Below are positions 12,701 through 23,500 of a stretch of 64,000 nucleotides of DNA, piece by piece. Positions within the stretch are counted from its first letter, which is position 1, and every line of letters starts with the position of its first letter. The stretch lies in assembly GCA_963969365.1 (NCBI GenBank), contig OZ017752.1, positions 2,046,001 through 2,110,000 on the forward strand, written 5' to 3'. The notes under the pieces are model-generated. The model worked only from the letters and a program-made list of their open reading frames with translations, had not been told where the DNA came from and searched no databases. Source of the DNA: Asterochloris sp. CNOR1 (lineage: Eukaryota > Chlorophyta > Trebouxiophyceae > Trebouxiales > Trebouxiaceae). The position numbers and the translations under genes were made by a program.

Positions 12701-13831
12701 GGCATCCTCACCCTCCTGTTGGACATGAGGCTGCAAGCCTGGCGTGCAGGGTACACGCCTGAGAGCAGCAGCTCTGCGCAGCCCGCTGGAGGCGAGCTGC
12801 TGCCCATGTCCACTCTGATGAAGACGGCCGCCTTTGATGTGTATGGCAACCCCAGGTAGGAGCAGGCAGCACTGCTGTTGGGCTTGCAGCTGCTCCCCAC
12901 TCCTCCACTCCCTGGCCCACCACAACGCGCTGCTGCTGCCCTGCAGGGCTGTTGCCCCCGCTCTGCCCTCTGCCTACATGCGCCAGGCTGCCCAGATGAC
13001 GGTCAACGACCGCTGGCTGGACGTGAACGAGGACAGCATGCAGCTCAGCCGCACCAGCAGCGCCACGCTGGTGCGCCTGCGCGGCAAGGGGGTCTCCCAG
13101 TTCCAGCTGGCCCCCGCCCACCTGCACTTTGGGGACGTCCCCCTGGCCGAGGTCGCCAGGCAGGCGGCGGTCATCAAGAATGTGTCGACTGAGCGTGCAA
13201 GGTTCACAGTGCTGCACCCCCAGGACAGGGCCCTGCGCGTCGCCTACAAGCCGGGGCCGCTGGCTGCCGGCATGGAGACGCCCATCACCATCGAGTTCCG
13301 TCCACAGGTGGGCAGCGCTTTGTCCGCGTGCCTGCCATGAGCCTGCCGGCTGCCAGCATGGAGGCGCCCACCACCACCACTGACAGCCAGAGCCGGTGAT
13401 GGTGGTGATGGTGGGTGGGCGCTGGGGTTGCCATGGCAAGAGTGTTTGAATGTCAGCCTCAGAGTGGCCGTGGTGCAGGGCTGCCTCCTGCACTGCATCA
13501 GCTGCCAGCCTGCTGGAGGGCAATTGCCTGATAAGGTGCAGCGTGGCTGGTGAGCGATGAGAGGCTCACGTTGGGTGTGTCATGCCTTGCGGCATGATGC
13601 AGAATGGGTGGATCCTGACTTCGAGGTTCATCCGCTCAGCACACCCACGTGATGCTGCAGGAGGAGGGCCCCTTTGTGGGGGAGGTGCACGTGCAGTCAG
13701 AGATCAACTCATTTGTGCTGACGCTGTCTGCTCGCGTGGTGCAGCCCTCCACTAAATCGCTGCAGAGCGCCCCTTCAGAGATGCCGCTGATTGCCTCTTT
13801 GGGGCAGGCACAGGAACCTGAAACAGAGTGA
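740..13831 (+). CDS. SPAG17: SPAG17/PF6-like axonemal central-apparatus protein, many exons
   Basis: Large protein of the C1a projection of the ciliary central pair (PF6 in Chlamydomonas, SPAG17 in animals), needed for beating of 9+2 flagella. The clearest match is the C-terminal domain in the exon at about 12945-13308: LHFGDVPL, then VIKNVSTERARFTV, then VAYKPGPLAAGMETPI, the PapD/ASH-like fold that closes SPAG17. Upstream landmarks in family order are PQAARYDAWRQGA (about 2900), KLLYPSDGTIMS (5590), VVTVTDPDTGATVTTRSDLV (7120), and VVQDADGTRVTTWADGAWRV (7505), which corresponds to the 'DGTRITTF' region. An Ala/Pro/Lys-rich linker lies at 1303-1656. The start ATG is at 740; the last exon ends in TGA at 13829-13831. 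About 25 exons are visible as islands of conserved reading frame between TGCAG-ended introns, but I did not fix every junction. The gene is 13 kb because introns are long. It converges on the ankyrin gene 200 bp downstream. Confidence 0.82.
7182..7347 (+). repeat. Exon echo in SPAG17-like gene: exon 3' edge copied into the next intron
   Basis: The coding exon edge and donor at 7182-7250 (…CAGCAGCCTGTGGCAGGTG…) is followed about 100 bp later, at 7282-7347, by a diverged copy (…CAGCAGCCTCAGGCAGGTG…) that includes the GT donor. The copies also share the ATGGACATGCAC / GTGGAGCATGCAC block. Identity by eye is roughly 70%. Confidence 0.6.
9556..9730 (+). repeat. Possible exon echo in SPAG17-like gene
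   Basis: The exon edge GCAGCCTTTGAGGCCTACAG at 9558 is echoed as CTGCCTTCGAGGCCTTCAAT near 9697, inside the following intron. The encoded peptides AAFEAY and TAFEAF match. This is weaker than the other echoes because the matched tract is short. Confidence 0.4.
13256..13424 (+). repeat. Exon echo plus GGTGGT-type inverted repeat in the last intron of the SPAG17-like gene
   Basis: The exon tract GGCTGCCGGCATGGAGACGC (near 13262) recurs 85 bp later in the intron as GGCTGCCAGCATGGAGGCGC (near 13347), followed by CCATCACCATC versus CCACCACCACC. The second copy then forms the left arm of a hairpin: GCGCCCACCACCACCA at 13365-13380 pairs imperfectly with TGGTGATGGTGGGTGGGCGC at 13403-13422, with a loop of about 22 nt. 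Confidence 0.65.
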
Positions 13832-14032
13832 ACACATGTGACAAGATTCCCTCCCTGCCTGACTGCCTTATCCCTGATGCTGTTCCCAGCACATAATAGC
13901 ACAACAGGCAGTTCAGAGCCTGCAACCAACTTGAAGTTTCGCACAAGATCAATGTTTGCAAAGACTGGCAAAGTGAGCAGCACTGAGTGTTGGAACCGAC
14001 CACACACAATCTCAGGGAGGCATGGTGCCCCT

Positions 14033-17000
14033 TCAGCTGCACTGCATTGGGCGCACTGTGCTGGACGATATGGCTGCAAAGCTGATGAGTGATGCCACAA
14101 CATGATGGCCCCGCCGTTCTGCAAGAGCACACGGCGTCAACCCCCCCCGGTCCTCCACTTCTGTGCCTGCTCTTGCATCCAGCAGCTGCTGCACCACCTC
14201 TGCTGAGCCAATGGCTGCCGCAATGTGTAGAGCGGTCCGCTGATTGGCATTGGCTACGTCCAGCTGCAGTGGGTGGCGCAGCAGCACCTCACACACATCT
14301 GCATCACCTGCACAGCAGCACAAGGCTTCAGCCCATACGTCTGAACATCTGGGAGGGAGTAGAGGTGTGTGCAGCGAAATGCCCTGTCATGAAGGCCTCA
14401 AGCTGGCATGCTAGGCTGCAGCACAAATGCCTGAACAATCGATTGACCAGGGGTGTGCAGCAGGGCTTCATTACCAAGGTCTCAAGCTACAGTTCTGTCA
14501 GCTGTGCTGCAGCTGGCAGTCAAGAGGCTGACCTGAGTATGCTGCCCAGTGCAGCGCAGTGTGGCCGCTGTTGTCTACAGCCCCTGTGTCGGCCCCACGC
14601 TCCAACAGGAACTCCGTACAGTTGGCGTGCCCCTGGCGGACCGCCCACATCAGGGCTGTGAAGCCTGAGCTGTGGCAGGCCTCCAAGTCTGTGCCGTTGT
14701 TGATCAGCTCCTGCAGGCAGAGCACCCTGTCTCAATCAAAAGGGGCCTGAACAGCAGTGGAGCAGTGGGCGGTGCAGTGTCCCCATAGGGATACCATTAC
14801 AGGTGGTCCAGCAGGGTTAGGTGCCTGCCTTCCTGCCAGGCAGCCAGTGCCAACATTCAAGGCTGGCATGCCAGTGCAGCAGCAGGGTCAGGCTGTTACA
14901 GTCACTTGACAGGCTGTTGATCAGCTGATGATGAGCCACAGCAGCCAAAGCTGACGCACACAACCAAGCACCAGGCACACCAAGGGCTGACCAGCAGGAC
15001 ATGGAGGCGGCCCTGGTGTGCGGCCCAGAGCAGCGGCGTCATGGTGCACCCATCTTTTGCGTTCACATCCACTCCTGGCTGCTGAGCCAGCATGCGGACA
15101 ACATCAGCGCAGCCCCGCGCAGCGGCCCAGTGTAGAGGAGTCATGCGTGCAAGGTCCTGTGCAAGAGGATCAGCCTTGCGGTGCATCAGCACGTCTGTTG
15201 CCACGGTGCGCCCATTGGCGGCCGCCCAGTGCAGGGGTGTCAGCCCTGCAGGAGGGAAGGCTGCAGGTGGGTCCAGCTGCAGGAGTACACCTTGGCAGGG
15301 TGCATGGGTGCCAGGCCTGCAGGAGCAGAGGCCGCAGGTGGAGGGCGCCTGCAGCAATGCGGCGCCGGCAGGCTGTTTGCGCTGTCATGCAGCTCAATCC
15401 TCCCCGCAACGCTGTTGCGAGGTTAGCCGAGAGCAGATGGATCTTGTGCCGGAGCTGAGTGCTGCGGGGAGATGTGCCTGGACTCCACCCTGCTGCTAGT
15501 TTGGGCAAGCAGCGCTTCAAATCTACGACTTTGCATAGCTGTAGACGTCAGCACCGCTGCAGGTGATGATTGGTGTGCCTGTCCAGTTCATGACATCAGC
15601 AGGGTACTTGAAGGCATATGAGGCCTTACCGGCCCTGTCTCGCGCATTCAGGGCAGCCCCATAGTTGAGCAGGGAGATGAGGCAGTTGGCATGCCCCTGG
15701 TGAGCTGCCCAGTGCTGTGGGTGGAACCCCCAGGCGTCCAGGGCGCTCACGTCCGCACCATGGCTGAGCAGCAGCTCAACCATCACAGTGTAGCCTGCAG
15801 CGGCGAGGACACTGGATGGCCTGGGTGGATGAGTCATGTGCACCCTTCCTGGAGACTCCAGCAGCAGGTATGGCTCCACAAGTGACGCACAGCAGGAGGT
15901 AGCCCTCAGCTGCACCTCATGCTGGAGTTGGGCCTGGATGAGGCTTCACACGACAAACTGCAGTTGTGCAGGGGAACATTCGCGAGGCAGGCGAGCTTGC
16001 CTTTGGCGGCAGCCCAGTGCAGGGGAGTCAGGCCCGAGGTGTCGGTATTGTCCAGGCTGATGTGGTGCCTGTTCAGCAGCACCTCCACCGCCTTGCCTGC
16101 ATCAGGCAGCTCCCTCGTCAACAACTGTTGGTGATGAAGTCTGAGGCATACAGTACCCCTGGCTGGCAATGTGCCCCCTGTTGCTGTACCGCTTATTGCC
16201 ACTGGACTGCACCCTGCTGCACCCTCCCTCAGGGCTCCTTGGAGCAAGTCTGTTGGGCCTGCTGGTTCTCCCCTGCGGGTGATGGGCTAGAGAAGGATGG
16301 TGTGTTGAATTGTGTGAGCAGCTTGTCCACGTACCACCAGCTCAGCTGGCCGTCGTTATTAGCAGCTGGGCAGTTGGCCCACAATCTCAGTGCAGCTGCT
16401 CTGGCTACGTGCATTCCAGAACATGAGCAGTAAGTCAAGCAAGGAGCCCTCTGTGCTGCAGCACATGAGATTGAGTTTGGTGCCGCACCTGCGATGCTGA
16501 TGTCTCTCCTGGATACGAGCGGCGTGGCCACGTAATATTCCTGCAGGGAGGCTGTCACGTCGATGCGTGCACCCAGCTCCAGAAGCAGCTGAACCACCGC
16601 CAGACGTCCCTGCACAGCATGATGCTGTCTGGGCCATGTCGTGGCATGCAGCTCAAGAGGCCACCTGGACTTTAAGAGCGCTGACTCAATCTGCCACCCG
16701 TGTAGCTGGGGCCAGACTCGAGTCTGCGGCAGCAGCTTGAGCAGCCCGGCTGTTGCAGCAGCTCCAGCTGTGGGCAGCAAGGTAACAAGTACAAAAGGGG
16801 TCACCTGGTGAGCCGCCCACAGCAGAGGCGTGAAGCCATTCTGGTCGCAACCCTCTAGGTCTGCTCCAAGCCTGTGTGCCTCTGCCACCAAAAGTGCATT
16901 GTCTGCGAACATGTCAGACTGGTGCACTGAATGCTGCCTTGCGGCGACCTGCAGGCGCAACAGCAGCACTGTCGGCCTGGGCTACCAAAACGCAGCGCAT

Positions 17001-17230
17001 TGAGCACAGCAGACCATGCGGGGGCAACATGAAGCACTGCATGACGATCACACCTGGCGGGTCTCTGCCTGGCCAGGAAGTGCCTCATCACTGTCAATTG
17101 CCCCTGGGGAAGTGCATTTAATCTGATAGCTGAGCCAGTGCTCCAGGTAAGGGGACTTCCCATAGCTGCCAGATAACTCAGATCTTTCCAGCTGGCCACA
17201 TGAACCTTTGTGCACCGCAGCTGCAGCCAT
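14033..17230 (-). CDS. Ankyrin-repeat protein
   Basis: Multi-exon gene encoding at least seven ankyrin repeats and no other recognised domain. Exon 1 is 17230-17054 (59 codons, no ankyrin motif, contains YLEHWLSYQIKC) and exon 2 is 16948-16805 (VAARQHS… to GFTPLLWAAHQ). Later exons lie near 16609-16500, 16110-15980, 15805-15620, 15240-15005, 14715-14530 and 14308-14033. Signature pieces are GLTPLHWAAANG, MTPLHWAAARGCADVVRML, FTALMWAVRQGHANC, HTALHWAAYSG and RTALHIAAAIGSAEVVQQLL, with the usual 33-residue pitch. Introns tend to fall inside repeats, after G or Q of the A-x-x-G turn. Ankyrin repeats mediate protein binding, so the partner and pathway are unknown. The layout resembles the ankyrin half of TIP1-type S-acyltransferases, but I found no DHHC domain or membrane segments. 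The start at 17230 is the first ATG of an open exon with a phase-0 donor; the stop at 14033 follows IGSAEVVQQLLDARAGTE and a degenerate final repeat. Confidence 0.75.
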
Positions 17231-17542
17231 ATCTGTAGAGCAAGGTCTTAGCCATCACCACTGCCGTTGCCAGGGCGCACAGGGTCACTGAAGCGGCAAA
17301 GCGGCTGTAACGACCCCATCACACCTGAACTGCAGTATATTTGTACCGGGTGCTCTAAACTGAGTGCATTAGATCACGCTAGGAGGCTCTATAGATAGAT
17401 CACAAGCTGTGGAATGTTGAGGCTGACCTATTTGCGCTCCTGAGACCAGAAATCTGAAGGCGTCTCCAGTGTCATGTTCAACACCCCAGAGAAGTGCTGC
17501 AGCAGGTCCCAGCCATATAGCAGCGAACTCTGCCGCTGATGT
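17231..17542. promoter_or_regulatory. Candidate bidirectional promoter, ankyrin gene / B3 gene
   Basis: This is a 312 bp gap between divergent start codons. It is noticeably more AT-rich than the flanking exons near 17340-17420, including GTATATTTGTACC and TATAGATAGATCAC. I found no conserved motif I could name. Confidence 0.35.
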
Positions 17543-19876
17543 ATGTTATCCTTGACTCCAGAATCCTCTAGTAGTGTCATGCAGATGACAGATTATGCTC
17601 CTGCTGCCGGTGCTCATGAAGCAGCAGAGCGCGTGCCACCCAGCCGCGTGGTCATAGCTCCATATCCGCAGAAGGCAGAGCAATACTTCACCAAGGTAGC
17701 CTTGACTGCCAGAACCGCAGCTGGCCACAGGAATCTGTGTGAGACTGTCACACCAACAGACAGAGCTCCGCTGCTGCAGAAGATATGTGCCTCAGCCTGC
17801 CCGCCATACTACAAATTCACCATGCCCTCAGAGTTTGCCCTGCGTGAGATGCCCCACCTGATCAACCAGGAGTTTTTCATGGTCAGCTCTCCGAGGACCA
17901 AGGAGAGGTGGAAGGTGCTGCTGACCCCGCGGCGCAACAAGGGCAAGTTTGAGCACACTATCTGTTCGAAGGGGTGGAAGCGGGTGAGCCCAGCACGCGT
18001 CAAAGCCGCAGCCTTTCTCTCAAGCCCTGCAGCACAGCACATTCCATGTGATTGATGCATGCTGCAACAAGTTGTCAGCCCAGCCACACAGTATTCCCTG
18101 CATGCATAGCAGTCTTTCCCTTCAAGAACTGCAGCGTGTGGGTTTGGCTCTGTCGCAGTCTGCTTTTGTCACCTGAGATTGCCAGTGCATGACACCTGCA
18201 AGTTTCCAGGCAGACAGCGTATTCTCTTGCCTTGTGCCCCACTGCAGTATGTCAGCCAGCTCTCGTTGTGCTGCGTGCTGTGAACTTGCAGCAGGATGCA
18301 TGGCTGCTGCATACTTTGTGCTTCGCCCATGCCAGACTCTGGAATGCAGTGGGTCTGCAGCCACAGGGTCTCAGTCCATAGAAATCGAACATGCTGTGCA
18401 TGGAGCAATGACGCCCCTGCCGACTGCCTGCAGGTGGCAGATGCCCTGAGCTTGAAGGAGGGGGATGTCTGCCGGTTTGAGATGTTGGATCGCGCTATGT
18501 GCAGGCACAAAGCCCCTTCAGAAAACAGGTTTCAGGTCACCATCATCAGGTGGGCACTGCAGTCATCAGGCTCCTGCTCTGCTGGCTGGGGCTCTCATCT
18601 GCTGGCTGGGGCTTTGATCGCAGCTGTCAGGGACTGTGCGCTTTCCTTTGTTTTCGCCTGAGCCTGACCCTGTTGCAGCAAGCAGACACAGGCTGGAGGC
18701 GTATTTTATGATGCCTGTGTCTGCTGCTTTCTGTGCTTTCCAACGCTCTTGGGGTTCATGGCTCAGGTACGCAGTTAGGGCCTAGGTTTGCAAGCTGCTT
18801 TCTGGATTCCACCCGTTTTGTTGTTTCATGGGAGAGAAGCATTGTCACAGCCTTGAAGCTGATGGTGACAGTCCCTCAGGATCATGCAGACTGCTTTCCC
18901 ACGTCTGCACAGGCGTCCACAGTCAAGCACTCTCCTGCAGCGCAAAGTCGCTGTGTAAGGCAAGCAGGCGCACCTCCCTTGCAATTTGCTGAGCTGCTCA
19001 CATGCGCTTGCAGGAGCGGATGCTTGACCAACTGAGCTTGCAGGCGCTCCTGCGGGTGAAACACTCACATGCAGGCCGCCAGTGACTGTTTTCATGCTGC
19101 AGTCGCTCTCAAGGGGGGAACTCGCGCAAGCGGGGCGCTGGGGCCAGGCCCAAAAGCAATCCTATGGCCAAGAAGTTGAAATTGGGCCAGGCACGCAAGG
19201 AACCGTCGATAGGTACGCCAAATCTGGCCTGATATGAGCTCCAGGCAGCAGTACTGTGGCTACCTGTTCCTGCAGTGCCCCGGTAGGTCCTGCCTGAACT
19301 CTGTGCTGTCGTGCAGCGTAGAAATTGTGAGATTGAATACAGCATGCAGCCCAGGCATATGCTGCAAGTGCTGCTTGTGGAACATGATGCAGCGTGCTCC
19401 TGCTGCAGGGTGCGTCCTAACAAATTGACAATTCTGGCTGCAGAGCCAGGACCCTGCAACAGCCATGTGGTACCAAACCATGTACCACAGCACATCCCAA
19501 ATGTGCCACTCATCATTCCACCTTACAAGGTGGGTATCTGCGCTGCATACCGCTGCAGCTTGCAGCTTGGTACTCAATTCCTTGACTGTCATGTGTCTGC
19601 CTTGTAGTGAGACCCCGCATCTCTGGCATGCAGGCTGGTCCCTTGCACCAGCAGGTGCTTGACTTCAAAACTGCTGTTGATGAGGTGGCATGCGATGGTC
19701 TCAAGGTGGCAGCAGGCCTGGTGGATGTGGCAGCCCGCCTTGTGGCGCCAGGCTTGCTGCAGGAAGCAACCTCTGATGGTGCCAAAGAGCTGATTGCGTG
19801 TCATGAGGCTCTCAAGCTGCAGGCAGACCAGCTCTTGGACTCCCTGTGGACATGCAAGCAGCGCTCCAGCACCTGA
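17543..19876 (+). CDS. B3 DNA-binding-domain protein, putative transcription factor
   Basis: Plant-lineage B3 domain split over exons 1 and 2. Exon 1 (17543-17983) holds YYKFTMPSEFALREMP, then WKVLLTPRRNK and CSKGWKR. Exon 2 (18434-18549) holds LSLKEGDVCRFEMLDR and FQVTIIR. These match the B3 order of FxK…LP, GW, LxxGDxCxFEL, and xVxIxR. Exon 3 (19103-19212) adds a basic stretch (SRKRGAGARPKS, AKKLKL) that could be a nuclear localisation signal. A 34-nt exon at 19249-19282 is tentative but gives the required phase. The last exons are 19409-19529 and 19634-19876, ending in an amphipathic Ala/Leu/Val-rich helix and CKQRSST. With these exons the frame closes at 354 residues. There is one B3 domain and no AP2 or auxin-response domain is visible. 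It presumably binds DNA in the nucleus; the target is unknown. It starts head-to-head with the ankyrin gene. Confidence 0.82.
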
Positions 19877-20578
19877 CTCTGAATATGCAGCCTTACTGCC
19901 TCACAATTTCTCAGAATTTCGTTGCATTTCGTTAAACCACAAGGTTTTGATGATTTTCGTCAGGCAGCTGTTGGTGTTGTTGATGAGTTGGGGAGCAGGC
20001 AGCTGTGGTGCCTAATCTCATCCACAACAATATTAGAAGGCACCGTCCTCTGTTGTTGACCATGAGCTGCCCCCTGCATGTGCCACTTTGCATGAAGATT
20101 GTGGGGCAAAGCCCTCTTGCTCCTGCATAGCCAAGCTGCTGCCTTGTGTGGACAGGCTGGGCGCCCAAGGGGGTGCTGATGGCCAGTGACCGTGCCGATT
20201 TCACCTTGGCAGGCTGCCGACTGCACCAAATTTGCTGGATCTCCATGCCTGCCATGCGCTGCTGACACGTGCTGCACTCGAAAGAATGTTGCGCTCGGTT
20301 CACGTCCTCCACTCAAGTAAACTGGCTCTCAAAATCCTCAAGACCGCGGCTGACACGACCCGGCGGCTGCCTGGCTCCCGCAGCTGGCCCGGCTGCTGGG
20401 CCCCTGTGCCTGTCCTTGCCGCGTCCATGGTGACTGTGGCTGTGCTGCACTGCCTGGGGAGGGTCCTGCAGGGTGGCAGGCACAGTCAAGTCAGCACCCC
20501 CAGCTCAATGCCACATTGGCAGCAGCACAGCACCACAAAGCTGTAAGCGCAGCTTTGACGCGCAGCCCACCCGCAGCA
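19877..20578. other. Convergent spacer between B3 and UPF2 genes
   Basis: About 700 bp between the two stop codons, which should hold both 3' UTRs. No reading frame here shows family similarity or clear exon structure. An unrecognised terminal exon of UPF2 on the minus strand cannot be excluded. Confidence 0.5.
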
Positions 20579-23500
20579 TCACGTCGGGCTCCTCGCATAA
20601 CCACACGACATGTCTCCAAAACTATAGACCGCAGCGTGGGCTGCAACATGTGCACTTGAGGTGGTCTCCAGCAGCCCTGCAAAAGCGCCACTCACAACTT
20701 TTTGGGGCACTCCGCCTGGGGGCAGCGTGTTCTGGCGCACATGCATCAGTGGCACAGCCTGCTCGCTGCTGGCCTCCTGCTGGCGGTTGGCCTTGAGCAC
20801 CAGGCGCTTGATCTCTGCCCGCTCCTGCTCCTCAGCCTCAGTCTTGGCCCGCAGGTTGACGGCCATGGCCGAGGAGGCAGGGAGCTGCAGGGCGGCAGCA
20901 AGGGCAGGCTCAAACAGCGTGTTGGGTTTTGCTGGATCAATATGTTGCTGCTGCAGCAGATGCTGGTCAATGCCGGGGCGGGGAATCAGACCTGCTGCAG
21001 CAGACCATCAAAATCGGTGCCGTTGTCTGCCATGCAGTTCTTTCCACAAGGCTTTGAATTGTGCAGCCAGGCACAGTCATGGAACAATGCAGCGCCCTGC
21101 AGGGGGAACATGCAGCAGCCCACCTGCACTGCCTTGGTTTTGTCCTCCCGCCCGCCCCGCCTCAGCATGACCCTGAAGGCAACAGCCTCCTCAGGCTCCA
21201 CCTGCTGCTGCTGCCCGCCAATCTGCCTGAATGGGCCTGCCCCAGCGTGCCTTTGCATGAAGACAGGGACCCCTGTCAGGCCCACGCCTGCACGACAGGT
21301 TGCCCCTGTGAGCAGTGGGCCAACTGCACCATCAGCAAAGCACTTTGCCGTCAGGCTCAGGGCATCGGCATGGCACTGTGCTGTCAGGCTGAGGACATCC
21401 TAAGCGCTGTTCACTAACATTGCAGTGCTCAGCCACATCACAGACCATACACTGTCCACTACCAGGGTCAGGCTAGCACTGCCAGACAGGCGCCAGACAC
21501 ATGCAAAACTGCAGCAGCAAGGTGGCTGCCGCAATCAAGGCGCTCGAGGGTGGCAAGATAACATACCGGCTGCTGCAGCGCTGCGGGGTGCTGAGTCTCC
21601 CACCAGTGCAGCCAGCTCGCGCTCAAAGTCCTCATCCACCTCAGCCTCCTGCAGGCAGCCAGGAGTTCAAGCTCAGAAGAGGACACTGGCAGGCACGGCC
21701 GTACATGTGCCAGGGTTCAGCGTGGTGCAAACACACAGCAGGCTGGCTGTAGTGCCTGTAAGACTGGCACAGGCGAGTCACACCCGTTGAGCGCCAGCGA
21801 GCACAGCGCTGGCATTAGTGCGCCCCAGGACAGCTGCATTGCCCTGTTCAGTGTGGTCTGCTGGCTATGAAGGATCCACCCCACTCAACAAATTTGCAGC
21901 TGCAGGCAGTCAGTCTGCCCGAGCTCCCCGATGTTGGCAGGCTCTGCGAGGCTTGGGACCGCTTATGCAGCCTGCCACAGAGCTCTGCAGCTGGCACAGC
22001 GGGCAGACCACCGCAAGCTGCTCACCTTGACAGGCTCCAGGACGTGCACCGTGTCATCGTCCTCCTGGTCCCCCAGGCTGGAGGCGTCCTGACCTTCCAC
22101 CTCATCCTGATCCACCTCATCCTCTGCTGCAGCAACAACAGCACCAGGTGTGAGCAGAGTAACATGCCTGCTGCATGAGCACCTGAAACAACATGTCTAT
22201 GTCCCCCTGCTGCAGCGATGGGTACATGGTGGCTGCCTCGGTGCACCAGACCCCTCATACCAGCGTGGGTGCAAGGTGGACACCCTAGCAGCAAGATGCA
22301 TATGCGAAGTTGCAACAATGATCGGTTGCCGCCCCCTGGCTGCCTGGCCGCTGCGCTTGCTGATGCCACCGTCGTCTCTGACCCTCTGGGGACTTGGCAG
22401 TGTGTTCCGCAGAACCCAATCACAGGCCACAGTGCCCTCCACCTTCCTGGCCAGCCCCCTCGCTGCTGGCATCCTGGCTGGTGCGCTCCTCATCCTGTTC
22501 CTCCTCAATGGCCCCTAGGGCGAAACCTGCACTGCATGAGCTTGTGTGGGCAGACATGTACCAGAATGCCCAGATGCTGTGAGGCAGGCTGTGCTGTGAG
22601 GCAGGCTGCAGCAATGTTTCTGCTGGCTATGCGCCTCGCCATGCCCAGAGGCCAGGTACAGCAAAAGGTGCCTTGCTTTGCCAGCCAAGACAGCACCAGA
22701 CCAGAGTGCCTTGCAGCTCCTGCAGGGAGGCTGAACAAGGTCCAGAATGTGGGAGACCCGCCTGCTGCCTGCGCCTTTGCCTCAGCGGCCTCCAGGGCGG
22801 CCACAGCCTGCGCTGCCTCATCAAAGCTTTCACAGCGCTTGATTTTCGGCTGCAGGCGTTCAAGCAGGTCCTGCAGGTACACAAGGAGAACAGTGAATAA
22901 GATCTGGGTTCCGCCCATTTGGCTTGAGGTTCACTGGCTGCAATGGGCTGCACTGTCTAGCGGCCATCACACCAGGGACAGGATGCTTGGTTGAGCAACT
23001 CTCACCCCAGCTCATGGACAACCCAGGGAAGGCAGCAGGCCGAGACTCAGTGCCACTGGCCTGCAAAGGCTGCCTGCAATTTACACTTCGTGTCCAGGGA
23101 GAGTGTCGGCCAGCCCAGCAGGTAATCTCGCAAGTAGACCAAAAAGGCATCTCCACAGACAAGCACCAAGCCAAAATGTGCTGCCTCGCCGGCCTTGCCT
23201 GTTGGTCGTGCCCTGCGTGCAGGGTCAGAACCAGCTTGCCCATTATGTAGCGCTGCAGGTGAGCGCAAAAGCAGCTCATAAGCTCCAGAGACAAGCACCC
23301 AACTTGCCTGCAGGTCATACTCCATGTCTAGGGGCAGCGCGGGCTTGCCCAGCACATAGCGCTGCAGGAAGGCCAGGTAGCGCTCCAGGCGCTTCCTGGC
23401 CTGCCCCTTGGCAAAGAAGTGACCGCAAGTGTCTAACAGGGTGCACGCCAGGCGCACGCGGAAATAGCTATCCGGCGGGTCCAGGCGCTCTGCCTCTGCG

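Noticed and set aside
12708-13523. 271-codon minus-strand frame
   Set aside because: Antisense to the conserved ASH-domain exon of the SPAG17-like gene.
14033-17230. TIP1-type ankyrin S-acyltransferase
   Set aside because: The repeats are similar in style, but no DHHC-Cys domain or transmembrane segments were found after the last repeat.
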